NCBI GenBank assembly: GCA_036898135.1
Contig: CM072522.1
Span: 5,198,151-5,262,150 of the forward strand
DNA length: 64,000 nt
Reading direction: 5' to 3'
Origin: Oncomelania hupensis
Taxonomy: Eukaryota > Mollusca > Gastropoda > Littorinimorpha > Pomatiopsidae
Shown here one piece after another: positions 41,854 through 52,305 of the stretch. The notes beneath the pieces were generated by a model, which saw nothing but the letters and a program-made list of their open reading frames with translations, was not told the origin of the DNA and made no database searches. A program made the position numbers and the translations under genes. The number at the start of each line of letters is the position of its first letter. Position 1 is the first letter of the stretch.

Positions 41854-44800
41854 CTATCCTATCCTATCCTATCCTGTCCCATAACCCGAAGGTCGTAGGG
41901 GCACCACAGATGATCGCTTAACCAGCATACTCCATCTTTCTCTGTCCTCAGCAGCCCTCATGGCTTCGCTCAGTGTCAAACCAGTCCATTCTCGAATGTT
42001 GTCCTCCCACCTCTTTTTCGGTCTCCCCCTCCCTCTACCTCCTTGCACTGTGCCTTGCAGAATGGTCTTTGCAAGGCCTGATGATCTGGTGACGTGGCCA
42101 TACCATCGGAGTTTCCGTTTCTTCACCACTGTGAGCAGGTCATCGTGTTGTCCAATGGCTTGTGTGATGGTCTGTCGGACTTCAATGTTGGTGATGTGTT
42201 GGGTATAGGAAATGCACAGAAGTCTTCTGTAGCACCTCATCTCCATGCTTTGTATTCTTCGTTGGAGATCTGCTGTGAGGGTCCATGCTTCGCAAGCATA
42301 TAGGAAGATGGAGATGACCAGAGAGCGCAGCAGTCTTACTTTGGAATGTAGACTGATGGTTCTGTCTTTCCAAATGGGCTTCAACCTTGTCAGGGCAGCA
42401 GTTGTTTGTGCGATCCTGGAGAGGACTTCCTGTCGAGACCCATTGTCTGACACAATGGCTCCTAAATATTTGAAGCTGTGCACTGTGTTGAGGGATTGGC
42501 CTTGTACTTTGATGTCCGTGTTGATGCCATTGGTGTTGTTGGTCATCATTTTGGTCTTCTCTGCACTTATTTCCATTCCATAAGCTCTGGAGGTGGTGTC
42601 AAGCCTCTGTACAAGCTGTTCAAGTTCTTGTTCCTCTCCAGCCAATCCATCAATATCATCCGCAAAACGAAGATTGGAGATTGCTCTGCCCCCTATGCTG
42701 ACTGTGCCTTCGTGATCTGCAAGAGCATCTGACATGATGCGCTCTAGGAAGATGTTGAAGAGTGTTGGAGAGAGTAGGCATCCTTGACGCACACCGATTG
42801 TTGTTCTGAACCAGTTCCCGATGACGCTGTTATGGAGGACTGCACTGGTAGCCTTGTCATACAGGCTTTTGATGACTTCTATAATTTTAGGGCTGATGTT
42901 GTAAACTTTCATGGTTGCCCATAGAGCTGCATGCCAGACTCGGTCAAATGCCTTCTTGAAGTCTATGAACACATGATATAGATGTTGTTGGTGCTGTAGG
43001 TATTTCTCACAGATTATTCTGAGGTTGAAAATCTGTTCAGTGGTACTTCGCCCTGCCATGAATCCTGCTTGTTCTTCAGCTATGATTTGTTCAGCTTGTG
43101 GTTTCAACCTGTTGAGTATTATTTTCAGGAGGACCTTGCTGGGATGGCTGATGAGGCTGATGGTGCGGTAATTTTCACACTCCTGAAGGTTACCTTTTTT
43201 GGGAAGAGTGATGACAAGCGACTGGGTCCATGGTGTAGGCCATTCCCCACTCTGCCAGATCTTGTTACAGATAATGGTGAGAGCATCAGTCATCGCTTCT
43301 CCTCCTGCTTGTAGCAGTTCCGCTGGTATGTTGTCCACTCCCGCTGACTTCCCTTTCTTCAGCGATTGCACTGCTGCCTCAACTTCTTCCCGGAGAATTG
43401 GGAGGATTTCTTCTTCTTCTCTGCTCTCGGGACATGCTAGAACTGATGGGTCTCCATTTGGTGTATGGTTGTAAAGGTCAGAGCAGTACTCTGTCCATCT
43501 GTCCAAGACTTCTTGTTCTTCTGTAAGGCAAATGCCAGACTTGCTTTGGATAGTGGAGGCTTTGGGCTGTTTAACACTTGTCAGCCGCTTCACAGTCTGG
43601 TAGGCCTTCTTGCTGTTGTTCTTGTTCAGATTGTTCTCTATTTCCTGGCATTGATCTTCTATCCAGTTCTCCTTTGCTGTGCGCATGCCTTTTCGGATGT
43701 CATTGTTGATTTTTCGATAGACATCAGCTCCCTGTGAGGTGTTCTTTTTCTTTTTTAACTCTCTTCGTTTATCACACAGATCCAAAAGTTCAGGTGTGAT
43801 CCACGGCTTCTTCTTTGGTCGGTGCTTGCCAAGGATCTCAGTGGCGGCATCTGTTACAGCTGAGTTGAAGGTATTGGTCATGGTGTTGACATCTACTTCG
43901 CCTGCCCCCAAAATAAGCAGTGGTGCAAATTTCCCTCCAATTGTGGCCTGAAATATTTTTGCCACCTCCGGGTCTTGCAGTTTGTCCAGGTCGAACTTCA
44001 GCCTAGTGCACTTTGCTGTATTTACTCTCTTCAAATGGAGCCGGAAAGACATCATCACGAGATCGTGGTCACTTCCAATGTCTGCTCCTGGAAAAGTGCG
44101 TGTCCTGCCAATGTTGATGCTTGATCTGAAGCGTTTCTTGACCATGATGTAGTCGATCTGGTTGTGATGTTCCCCGCCGGGACTGTGCCATGTCCATCGT
44201 CTGGATTTTTTGTGGAGACCAAGCGTGTTTGCCAGTACCAGATTGTTGTATCTGGCAAACTCCAATAGCCTCAGACCCCTGTCATTTGTCTCGTTGTTGC
44301 AGTGGGGTCCGCATGTGTCTCCCCAGTTGTGGTGCGCATCTTGGCCAACCTTGGCATTCCAGTCGCCTTGCACTATGACTATGTCCTTCTTCGGCACTTG
44401 GTCAAGGACCGCCTGTATATTTTCATAAAAATCCTCCACTTCGCTGTCTTCATAGTCTGATGTTGGGGCATAGGCCTGGATGATGGTAATGTTGAAAGGG
44501 GTTGCTCTCAGACGGATGGTAATGAGTCTACTGGAGACTGGGCGGCAACCCATGACAGTGGCTAGAATGTTCTTGTGGACCAAGAATCCAACGCCGTGTT
44601 CGTGCCTGTCATCTCTACCGCTGAAATAGAGCTTGTGTCCTTTGTCAGTCGTTGTTTCACCTAGGCCTTTCCAGCGCAGTTCGCTGATACCTAGAACGTT
44701 CCATCGATAGTGGTCCAGCTCGTGGGCCAGTTCTTCTAATTTTCCTTCCGCAGTTAGGGTCCTGAAATTCCAGGTTCCTATGACGATGTTGTTTCTCGTG

Positions 44801-45034
44801 CGGATCTTGCTAATTTGTCCATCAGTAGCATACTTTTCACCTCCGTCCTGGTGGCCAACGGAAGGCGCGGTCCTTGTGTAGCCGGGCGACGACCGATCCG
44901 GCATGGAATTAGTGGATAGCCTCATCATGTGTTGTGTCTTGGGCAAAAAAAAAGACCTGGCAGGGCCCAATCCTCTCCAGGCTGTTGGCCACAGCCGAAA
45001 TCCACGAATACAGTGTGGCTCGCCTTGGCCCTGA
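41854..45034 (-). mobile_element. RTE LINE E, intact ORF
   Basis: This 3.2-kb insertion is flanked by GCTCCATGC at 41845-41853 and 45035-45043. The 3' end is a GGATA repeat. The 5' end is truncated within the leader (TCAGGGCCAAGGCGAGCC), compared with copy F at about 46600. A single uninterrupted frame spans endonuclease and RT. It lies in an intron of the NEK-like gene, on the same strand as the gene. Confidence 0.9.
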
Positions 45035-45048
45035 GCTCCATGCATCAA
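41869..45048 (-). CDS. RTE-type LINE endonuclease/reverse transcriptase
   Basis: This uninterrupted frame of 1059 residues encodes both activities needed for target-primed retrotransposition. The AP endonuclease spans about 85-340: GTWNFRTL near 91, SELRWKG near 122, GDWNAKVG at 228 (catalytic D and N) and SDHDLVMMS at 326. RT spans about 560-850: KSAGVDNIPAELL, EEQAGFMAGRST, DFKKAFDRVWHAALW near 696, GVRQGCLLSP at 752 and FADD at 795-798. The basic tail GRPKKRWEDNIREW is typical of the family. The first few codons lie in the flanking target duplication, so the annotated Met is not the element's own; Met 41 or 42 is a better candidate. Similar host predictions are often mislabelled craniofacial development protein 2. 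Confidence 0.92.
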   Translation of the reverse strand: MMHGAQGQGEPHCIRGFRLWPTAWRGLGPARSFFLPKTQHMMRLSTNSMPDRSSPGYTRTAPSVGHQDGGEKYATDGQISKIRTRNNIVIGTWNFRTLTAEGKLEELAHELDHYRWNVLGISELRWKGLGETTTDKGHKLYFSGRDDRHEHGVGFLVHKNILATVMGCRPVSSRLITIRLRATPFNITIIQAYAPTSDYEDSEVEDFYENIQAVLDQVPKKDIVIVQGDWNAKVGQDAHHNWGDTCGPHCNNETNDRGLRLLEFARYNNLVLANTLGLHKKSRRWTWHSPGGEHHNQIDYIMVKKRFRSSINIGRTRTFPGADIGSDHDLVMMSFRLHLKRVNTAKCTRLKFDLDKLQDPEVAKIFQATIGGKFAPLLILGAGEVDVNTMTNTFNSAVTDAATEILGKHRPKKKPWITPELLDLCDKRRELKKKKNTSQGADVYRKINNDIRKGMRTAKENWIEDQCQEIENNLNKNNSKKAYQTVKRLTSVKQPKASTIQSKSGICLTEEQEVLDRWTEYCSDLYNHTPNGDPSVLACPESREEEEILPILREEVEAAVQSLKKGKSAGVDNIPAELLQAGGEAMTDALTIICNKIWQSGEWPTPWTQSLVITLPKKGNLQECENYRTISLISHPSKVLLKIILNRLKPQAEQIIAEEQAGFMAGRSTTEQIFNLRIICEKYLQHQQHLYHVFIDFKKAFDRVWHAALWATMKVYNISPKIIEVIKSLYDKATSAVLHNSVIGNWFRTTIGVRQGCLLSPTLFNIFLERIMSDALADHEGTVSIGGRAISNLRFADDIDGLAGEEQELEQLVQRLDTTSRAYGMEISAEKTKMMTNNTNGINTDIKVQGQSLNTVHSFKYLGAIVSDNGSRQEVLSRIAQTTAALTRLKPIWKDRTISLHSKVRLLRSLVISIFLYACEAWTLTADLQRRIQSMEMRCYRRLLCISYTQHITNIEVRQTITQAIGQHDDLLTVVKKRKLRWYGHVTRSSGLAKTILQGTVQGGRGRGRPKKRWEDNIREWTGLTLSEAMRAAEDRERWSMLVKRSSVVPLRPSGYGTG

Positions 45049-45149
45049 AGCTTAATTAAATTTAAATTTGTATATTATTCCATTTACACCAGCCTGAAAC
45101 TGTGATCTTTGTAAATGATTTGTAAATAGTGTTTTCTTATTAACAGTAT

Positions 45150-45215
45150 TGGTCCTATATTGCTCAAAAGAGTCCACTAGACCTAAAGCAATATTCATGC
45201 AATGTAATGTAATTG
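45150..45215 (+). repeat. Isolated N/X-type 3' tail
   Basis: A diverged copy of the shared tail (GAGTCCACTAGACCTAAAGCAA) with an ATGTAATGTAAT repeat occurs here. The body upstream is not recognisable as N or X. It is probably an old truncated retroposon. Confidence 0.6.
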
Positions 45216-45950
45216 TACTGTTTGCAACAACAATTTTCCTTTTTATCTGGAACAAAGATTTGTTGACGACTTGATTTTGGAAAGTTCCAAGTGGGTGTAA
45301 AATTTGGACAAAATGTGTAACAAAAGTGGTACAGGACAAATGCGGTCATGTTTCACAAATGATGAGTGGATTCTGTAAGAGGAGCTATTCTTCCCTTTCT
45401 ATTATGAGAAAATTTTAATCAAGAGAAGTATTTAAAGGTTACTTGAAGGACCCTATTTTTACTTTAGACAAAGGGAACTTTGTTGAAAACCATATATCAA
45501 AAATGACCTTGAACAGTAATTTCAGCAGTGCTGCAACAGTCAAATTAAACGTTTTTTTCAATAGCATGGTTACCCACCCATTCCACTACCCCACTTGAAT
45601 ATGTCTGAGAAAAATATTTTAACAATAATGAAGAATCATCTTAAATAGACTTGGGTCAATGATTTCAAAAATATTTTTGGAGCAAGACTCTGTTGCATTG
45701 GCCCCATTTTGCAATGAGGGACAGTGTGTCACCCCTATTTGTGGATGTAATAATCAGAGTGCTGATGTTATCATGTACTGAACAAATTTTCTGTGGAAAG
45801 CAAATTTTCCTAGTATTATATGTAGGAATTCAAATAGATAATTTTCCTGGTGTCAGAGGGATGCCTGAAAATAGCTTTCTAAATTTTTATGATATGTACT
45901 GCAAATAATTAATGAAATAATACACTAAATAACAAAAACAATCCTATCAC
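45216..45950. other. Intronic, unclassified
   Basis: AT-rich sequence between the RTE insertion and exon 2 of the kinase. No gene or repeat is supported. Confidence 0.4.
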
Positions 45951-46066
45951 CTCATTCAAGGCCAGCTGTCTCTGTGCCGCAGTTAGATCATGAATGTTGA
46001 TTTCTTTCAAAATGACCAGCGAGTCATCATCCCTTTTCTTGTATAAAACTGCTGCACCATAGGCCC
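45951..46066 (-). CDS. NEK8/NEK9-like kinase, exon 2 of those seen
   Basis: This 116-bp exon encodes the rest of the glycine-rich loop and helix C. Joined to exon 1 it gives the GxGxxG motif GKGAYG, then AAVLYKKRDDDSLVILKEI, whose ILK lysine is the ATP-anchoring residue. LTAAQRQLALNE follows, ending in the helix-C glutamate. The acceptor is TTTGTACAG and the donor GTGATA. Its length is two bases plus 38 codons, which fits both neighbours. The DDSLV and ALNE blocks resemble NEK9 more than NEK8. Confidence 0.88.
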
Positions 46067-46184
46067 CTGTACAAAGGTATTATTTTTATATCATGTGGTC
46101 AAATTGAGTATCTTCTACCCTATTATGGCCCTGTAGAGAGAGGTAGTGGTCATAGTATAATAGGAAAAGCACAGAGTTGTCAGC

Positions 46185-46457
46185 TTTAGATTTGCATTGG
46201 CTACCAGTTCAAAAACGATCTGATCACAAGTTACTGTCACCTTGATGGCTCAGCACCACTGTACCTTCAAGAACTCATTCATCAATATATCTCATCTCTT
46301 TCACTTTGATCATGCTCTCAGTCACTCCTTCAAGTTGTTGGCAAGAAAAAGATAATAAATAGATGCCATATCATTTGAATGTGCAGCACCACAGATGTGG
46401 AACAGACTACCACAATCACTGAGAGAGCCTGCCTCAATGAAGGCATTAAAAAATGAT
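46185..46457 (+). pseudogene. L2-like LINE C-terminus (part 1)
   Basis: The translation, in two frames, includes LHWLPVQKRSDHK, APLYLQELI and CAAPQMWNRLPQSLRE. These are the standard C-terminal blocks of L2/CR1-group LINE ORF2 (LHWLPV.., P.YL..L, AP.LWN.LP..LR). It is interrupted by RTE copy F and appears to resume at 49190. Confidence 0.75.
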
Positions 46458-46461
46458 ACTG

Positions 46462-49188
46462 TTTCCCGGCGTCGTAAGAGGTGAGTAACAGGGGTGATGT
46501 CAGCACGGCATCATTGGGCGAAAGTCTTCTACACAAAGTCATCGGGCCAGGGCGGAAGAACCTCACGTTACTACAAATCAACAACCACAGGCTCGGGACC
46601 AAGGTGAGCCACACTGTATTTGTGGATTTTGGCTGTGACCAACAGGCTGGAGAATATTGGGCCCTGCCAGGTCTTTCTTGCCCAAGACACACCTTATGAT
46701 GAAAAGAACCACCCAATCCGTACCAGATCGGTCGTCGCCCGGGTCATCAAGGACCGCGCCTTCTGTTGGCCACCAGAACGAAGGTGATAAGTGTGCTACT
46801 GATGGACAACTTAGCAAGATCTGCAGGAGAAACAACATTGTCATAGGAACCTGGAATGTCAGGACCCTAACTGCGGAGAGAAAATTAGAAGAACTGGCCC
46901 ATGAGCTGGACCATTACCGATGGAACATTTTAGGCATCAGTGAACTGAGCTGGAAAGGTCTAAGTGAAACAACGACTGCCACAAGCTTTATTTCAGTGGG
47001 AGAAATGACAGGCACGAACACAGCGTTGGATTCTTGGTCCACAGAGACATTCTAGCCACTGTCAAGGGTTGCCGCCCAGTCTCCAGTAGACTCATTACCA
47101 TCCGTCTGAGAGCAGCCCCTTTCAACATCACTATCATCCAGGCCTATGCCCCAACATAAGTATGACGACAGTGAAGTGGAGGATTTCTATGTACATCTAC
47201 AGGCTGTCCTTGACCAATTGCCGAATAAGGACATAGTCATAGTGCAAGGCGAGTGGAATGCCAAGGTTGGCCAAGAAGCGCACCACAACTAGGGAGACAT
47301 GTGGACCCCACTGCAACAACGAGACAAATGACAGGGGTCTGAGACTCTTGGAGTTTGCCAGATACAACAATCTGATACTGGTAAACATGTTTGGTCTCCA
47401 CAAAAAATCCAGACGATGGACAAGGCACAGTCCCAGCGGAGAGCATCATAACCAGATTGACTACGTTATGGTCAGATCAAGCATCAACATTGGCAGGACA
47501 TGCACTTTTCCAGGAGCATACCTCGGAAGTGACTCGTGATGATGTCCCTCCGGCTCCACTAGAAGAGAGTAAACACAGCAAAGTGCACCAGACTGAAGTT
47601 TGACCTGAACAAACTGCAAGACCCGCAGGTAGCAAAAATATTTCAAGCCACAATTGGAGGGAAATTTGCACATTATGGGAGCTGGTGAAGTAGATGTCCA
47701 CACCATGACCACCACCTTCAACTCAGCTGTGACAGATGCCGCCACTGAAATCCTTGGCAAGCACCGGCCAAAGAAGAAACCTCGGATCACACCTGAACTT
47801 TTGGATATGTGTGATAAATGAAGAGAGATGAAAAAGAAAAAGAACACCTCACAGGGAGCTGAAGCCTACCAAAAAATCAACAATAACATCCGAAAAGGCA
47901 TACGCGCAGCAAAGGAGAACTGGATAGATCAATGCCAGGAAATAGAGAACAGTTTGAACAAGAACAACAGCAAGAAGGCCTACCAGACGGTGAAGAGGCT
48001 GACAAGTGGTAAACAGCCCAAGGTCTCCACAATCCAAAGCAAGTCTGGCATATGCCTTACAGAAGAACAAGAAGTCTTAGATAGATGGACAGAGTACTGC
48101 TCTGACCTTTACAACCACACATCAAATGGAGACCCATCAGTTCTAGCATGTCCCAAGAACAGAGAAGAAATCCTCCCAATTCTCCAAGAAGTTGATGCAG
48201 CAGTGCAATCGCTGAAGAAAGGGAAGTCAGCGGGAGTGGACAACATACCCGCGGAATTGCTTCAAGCAGGAGGAAAAGCAATGATTGATGCCAGGACCCA
48301 GTCACTTGTCATCACTCTTCCCAAAAAAGGTAACCTTCATTAGTATGAAAATTACCGCACCATCAGCCTCATCAGCCATCCCAGCAAGGTCCTCCTCAAA
48401 ATAATACTCAACAGGTTGAAACCCTAAGCTGAGCAAATCATAGCTGAAGAACAATCAGGATTCATGGCAGGGCAAATACCACTGAACAGATTTTCCACCT
48501 CAGAATAATCTGCGAGAAATACCTAGAGCACCAACAACATCTATACCATGTGTTTGTAGACTTCAAGAAAGCGTTTGACCAAGTCTGGCATGCAGCTCTG
48601 TGGGCAACAATGAGAGTGTACAACATCACCCCTAACATTATTGAAGTCATCAAAAGCCTGTATGACAAGGTTAACAGTGCAGTCCTCCACAACAGCGCCA
48701 TCGGAAACTGGTTCAGAACAACAATCGGTGTGCGTCAAGGATGCCTACTCTCTCCAACACTCTTTAACATCTTCCTAGGGCGCATCATGTCAGATGCCCT
48801 TGCAGATCATGAAGGCACAGACAGCATATGGGGTAGAGCAATCTCCAACCTCCGTTTTGCAGATGACATTGATGAATTGACTGAAGAGGAACAAGAACAG
48901 CTGGTACAGACCATCACACAAGCCATTGGACAACAAGATGACATGCTCACAGTGATGAAGAAACAGAAACTGATGGTATGGCCACATCACCAGAGCATCA
49001 GGCCTTGCAAAGACCATCCTGCAAGGCACGGTGCAAGCAGATAGAAAAAAGAGGTGGGAGGACAACATTCAAGAATGTACTGTCTTGACACTGAGCGAAG
49101 CCATGAGGGTTGCTGACAGAGAAAGATGGAGTATGCTGGTTAAACGATCATCTGTGGTGCCCATACGACCTTCGAGTAACGGGATAGG
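46462..49188 (+). pseudogene. RTE LINE F (decayed, with leader)
   Basis: This copy keeps more of the 5' leader than copy E, then endonuclease (GTWNVRTLTA, QIDYVMV), linker and RT (DFKKAFDQVWHAALW, GVRQGCLLSP, FADDIDEL) in many broken frames. A deletion of about 150 codons joins the RT region after LVQ to ITQAIGQQDD. It ends in a GGATA repeat. It landed in the L2-like fragment. Confidence 0.85.
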
Positions 49189-49189
49189 A

Positions 49190-49300
49190 TAGGACTAGCA
49201 CTTTTATTTTCCCTTCTTATTTTTATGTCATTATGTTTCTGAGCGCACTGAGTATGCTACCATAGCATGGAAAAAACGCTATACAAATGTTCAACATCAA
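49190..49300 (+). mobile_element. L2-like LINE 3' end (part 2)
   Basis: The sequence GAGCGCACTGAGTATGC, then CATAGCATGG and ACGCTATACAAATG is the style of the L2-group 3' terminus. It follows directly after the tail of RTE copy F, completing the fragment at 46185-46457. Confidence 0.6.
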
Positions 49301-49859
49301 CATAGTACCACAATGCTCCATGATGGTCTTCCATCATGAAACCAAACAGAATATCAGCTGACAATTTAGCCCCTAGTGTACCCAAAAGCAACAATGGGAG
49401 AAGATGTATAAAATTGCCTTCAGACATCCAAAGAATGCTTCCGTTTGCTGGCCCGTTTTGATAGTAACTTGGCCCAGATAAGGAGTACAGATAACATAAT
49501 GCTGATTATTAATGCCATAAAGTTCTGACGAAGGAATATTTCTACATCAGTGAAGCTGAATAATAAAACCATATCAATCATGAATCAGATTTGTGGACTG
49601 CAGTCACAGGAGGGTTTCACTAGTTGAAGGTTTTAAGCTGTATCTATCTATTAGATGGAACAGAAGCATAAAGGCAAGAACATTTATGGAAAATTGATAG
49701 GACAATTTGTTAAAAAGCACTGTTTTTGAGCATGTGACCTATGAATGAAAACCTACATTATTTTCTAAGGAAGCGATTGTTTCACGTGCAGTTTTGATGT
49801 ATGAATATACATGTAGGTTTACAAAAAGCTATATTTAAGCCATGGGTTAATTAACTAAC
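49301..49859. other. Intronic, unclassified
   Basis: No gene or repeat is recognised between the L2-like fragment and exon 1 of the kinase. Confidence 0.4.
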
Positions 49860-49963
49860 CTTTTCCAACAGTGCGAATTTTCTCAAAGCCAGCAAGAGAC
49901 TGCTGATGGTGACCACTCCATGTTCTCAGCTTCTCCAATCGGAAGTACAGTTCTCCCACACAC
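49860..49963 (-). CDS. NEK8/NEK9-like kinase, exon 1 of those seen
   Basis: This 104-bp exon encodes CVGELYFRLEKLRTWSGHH, then QQSLAGFEKIRTVGKG, the start of a kinase domain (FEKIRxVGxG). The acceptor is TTTGTGTAG and the donor GTTAGT. It begins with one base of a split codon, so at least one more coding exon lies upstream (to the right). Its residues before FEKIR form an N-terminal extension that I do not recognise. The four exons together give about 150 contiguous residues with matching splice phases, which argues strongly for a real, expressed gene rather than a retrocopy. Confidence 0.82.
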
Positions 49964-49999
49964 CTACACAAAATATAAAAAAATTAATGTTTTTATAAT

Positions 50000-50246
50000 T
50001 ATTGTGCTCAGTCGTTAGGAGCCATGGTTATGAGCGTGACTTTCAGGCCAGTGACGAGCAACTTTTAGTCTTGTGACAAGGTGCGCGGTTATGAGCCCCG
50101 ATTACTGCAGTCGCCGAAACGCATAGTCGCTCAAACACAGTCATGGCACTCCCCTCGACTAGTGGGTATCAAGGCACACAAACTATGCATTCGGCCTACC
50201 TTTTGTTGGAACGTTGGCGAGCGTGTGTTTGTGTGCTTTTGTTTGC
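50000..50246. other. Possible tRNA-derived SINE
   Basis: GGAGCCATGGTTATGAGCG near 50021 and GCGGTTATGAGCCCCGA near 50089 resemble A and B boxes, but both deviate from consensus. The rest is unclassified. Confidence 0.25.
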
Positions 50247-50333
50247 TGATGGCACACACCTGTGCCATGTATTGTTGATGGCACACACCTGTGCTGTGTA
50301 TTGTTGACGGCACACACCTGTGCCGCGTATTAT
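50247..50333 (+). repeat. 29-bp tandem repeat, three units
   Basis: Three consecutive 29-bp units begin at 50247, 50276 and 50305. Each contains GGCACACACCTGTGCC, a 6-bp stem with a CACC loop, or a near variant of it. It lies just beyond the 3' end of the CR1 element. Confidence 0.9.
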
Positions 50334-50349
50334 GTTTTGTGGAATTTAC

Positions 50350-52305
50350 CTGAGTGGCCACTGAGCGCAGCTGATGGGGTAGGAAGTTTGAGAACTTATT
50401 TTAATCCCCTTAACTGTCTCTTTATCATGGCGGTTCTTGAACTGGTTGACAGTTTCAGCTTCAACAATTGATTGTTTCAGTGCATTCCATGGGTACACAA
50501 CTCTTTGTGAAAAAAGTTCTTTCTGAGATCCAGTCTAGACCTCTCTTTGAACAGTTTGCTGCTGTAACCTCTATGGTAGAATGATGACCGGCACGAAACT
50601 TTTTCAAGTCCCTTTATGATTTTGAAAGTCTTGATGAGATCTCCCCTGTCTCTCCTTTCTTCTAATTTCTGCAAATTGCAAAAAGCCAGTCTCTCATCGC
50701 ACAGCAGATGACCAATCCCTGTGATCGATCTCATAGCTCTCCTCTGCATCTTTTCCAACTCCGCGATGTCTTTTCTGAGGTATGGTTGCCATACTTGGAT
50801 GCAATACTCCAGATGTGGTCGTACAATTGATTTGTAGAGTGGGACAATAACTTCCCTAGTTCTGGCTGTGACTGTTTGCATGATCTGCCCCACTGCTCTG
50901 TTGGCTCGTTTTGCTGCCTCGCAGCACTGGCGACTGACTGACAGTGACCTGTGCATGATATGATGACGCCTAGGTCCCTTTCTTCCTCCATTACTCCAAG
51001 TTTTTGTCCTCCAAGCGTGTAAACATGACAAGTGTTTTAAGGGCCTGCATGCAGAGTCTTGCACTTGTCCACGTTGTACTGCATCAGCCACTTTTCTGAC
51101 CACATTTCTGCCACCTTAAGGTCATGCTGTAGTTTGTCGCTCCCCGCTGGGTCGGAGACGTCGCCGTAGATCTTAGTGTCATCAGCAAACTTCAGAATGC
51201 TGTCAGCATATCGTCCTCCAAGTCATTAATGAACACCAGGAACATGGTGGGCCCCAAAATGGATCCTTGTGGAACTCTGCTCGTCACATCTACCTATGGA
51301 GAAGCTTGCCCGTTGACCACAACTCTCTGCTTTCTGCCATGCAGCCACTCTTCCATCCACTGCAGCACTTTTCTGTCCACATCGAGTGCTTTCAGCTTGC
51401 CAATGAGCCGCTTGTGAGGGACCTTGTCGAACGCCTTGGCATAGTCAAGGTAGATGATGTCTACATCTTTCCCTTTGTCCAGCATGCGTGTCATGCCCTC
51501 CAGGAAGACGAGCAGGTTTGTCAAGCAGCACTTTCCTTTTGAGAAACCATGTTGGCTGCCTCGGATCAGCTGATGCCTCTCAAGGTGATTGTTCAGGAAA
51601 TCCTGCACAATACTTTCAAACACTTTTCCAACTTGAGAAGTCAGCAAGACCGGCCTGTAATTTCCTGCTTTACATTTTGCACCCTTTTTGAATATCAGCA
51701 CATTTGCCTCTTTCCACCCCACTGGACCTCTCCGTTGTCCAAGGAAGCCTGTAAGAAAGTGACAGGGGATATGCTAAGGATTCCGCTGCTCCCACTGGTA
51801 CGGCTGGAGAAATTTCATCCACCCCTGGCGCCTTGCTAGCGTTCAGGTTTTGCAACTTCTTGAGGACTATGTCTTCTGTAAAGATCACATGTACCAGTCT
51901 TTCCTCTGGTGAGCCCGTAAACTTACATTGGGGTTCCGGTCTGTCACCGGTGCCCTCCACCGTGAACACTGATGCAAAGAAATTGATAAGATGTCTGCTT
52001 GTTCCACGTCATCAGTGTGCAGCTCCCCATCGCTATCTTCCAGAGGACCAACCTTGCAGTGCAGCCTGTCCCTTGCGTAGGCGTAAAAAGACTTTGTATC
52101 CTGCTTGATGTTCTGTGCCAGCTTTTCTTCAAACTTCATTTTACTATCTCTGATGAGTTTTGTACTGTCATTCTGACACTGTTTATATGCGAGAAAGTCT
52201 TCTTGCCTACCACTCTGCCTGTATTTCTTCCATTTCTTTCTCTTCTTCTTCACTGTGGAGTGCCTTTCTATTCCTCCACTTGGGCTTCTCACCACCTTCT
52301 GCAGC
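50350..52305 (-). pseudogene. CR1-type LINE, RT half
   Basis: Blocks on the minus strand include NYRPVLLTSQVGKVFE, GSQHGFSKGKCCLTNLL, YLDYAKAFDKVPHKRL, a GxPQGSxLGP-like RVPQGSILGP, HLEYCIQVWQPYLRKDI and the C-terminal RVVYPWNAL. These are CR1-group RT motifs. Frameshifts separate several frames. The element continues at 53567 across an inserted N copy, with ACCTTCTGCAGC duplicated. Confidence 0.85.

Noticed and set aside
41869..45048. Host craniofacial development protein 2
   Set aside because: The endonuclease part would attract that name in automated searches, but the frame is an RTE LINE with RT motifs and a target duplication.
46462..49188. Separate small genes within RTE copy F
   Set aside because: All the frames align to consecutive parts of the RTE ORF and are pieces of one decayed element.
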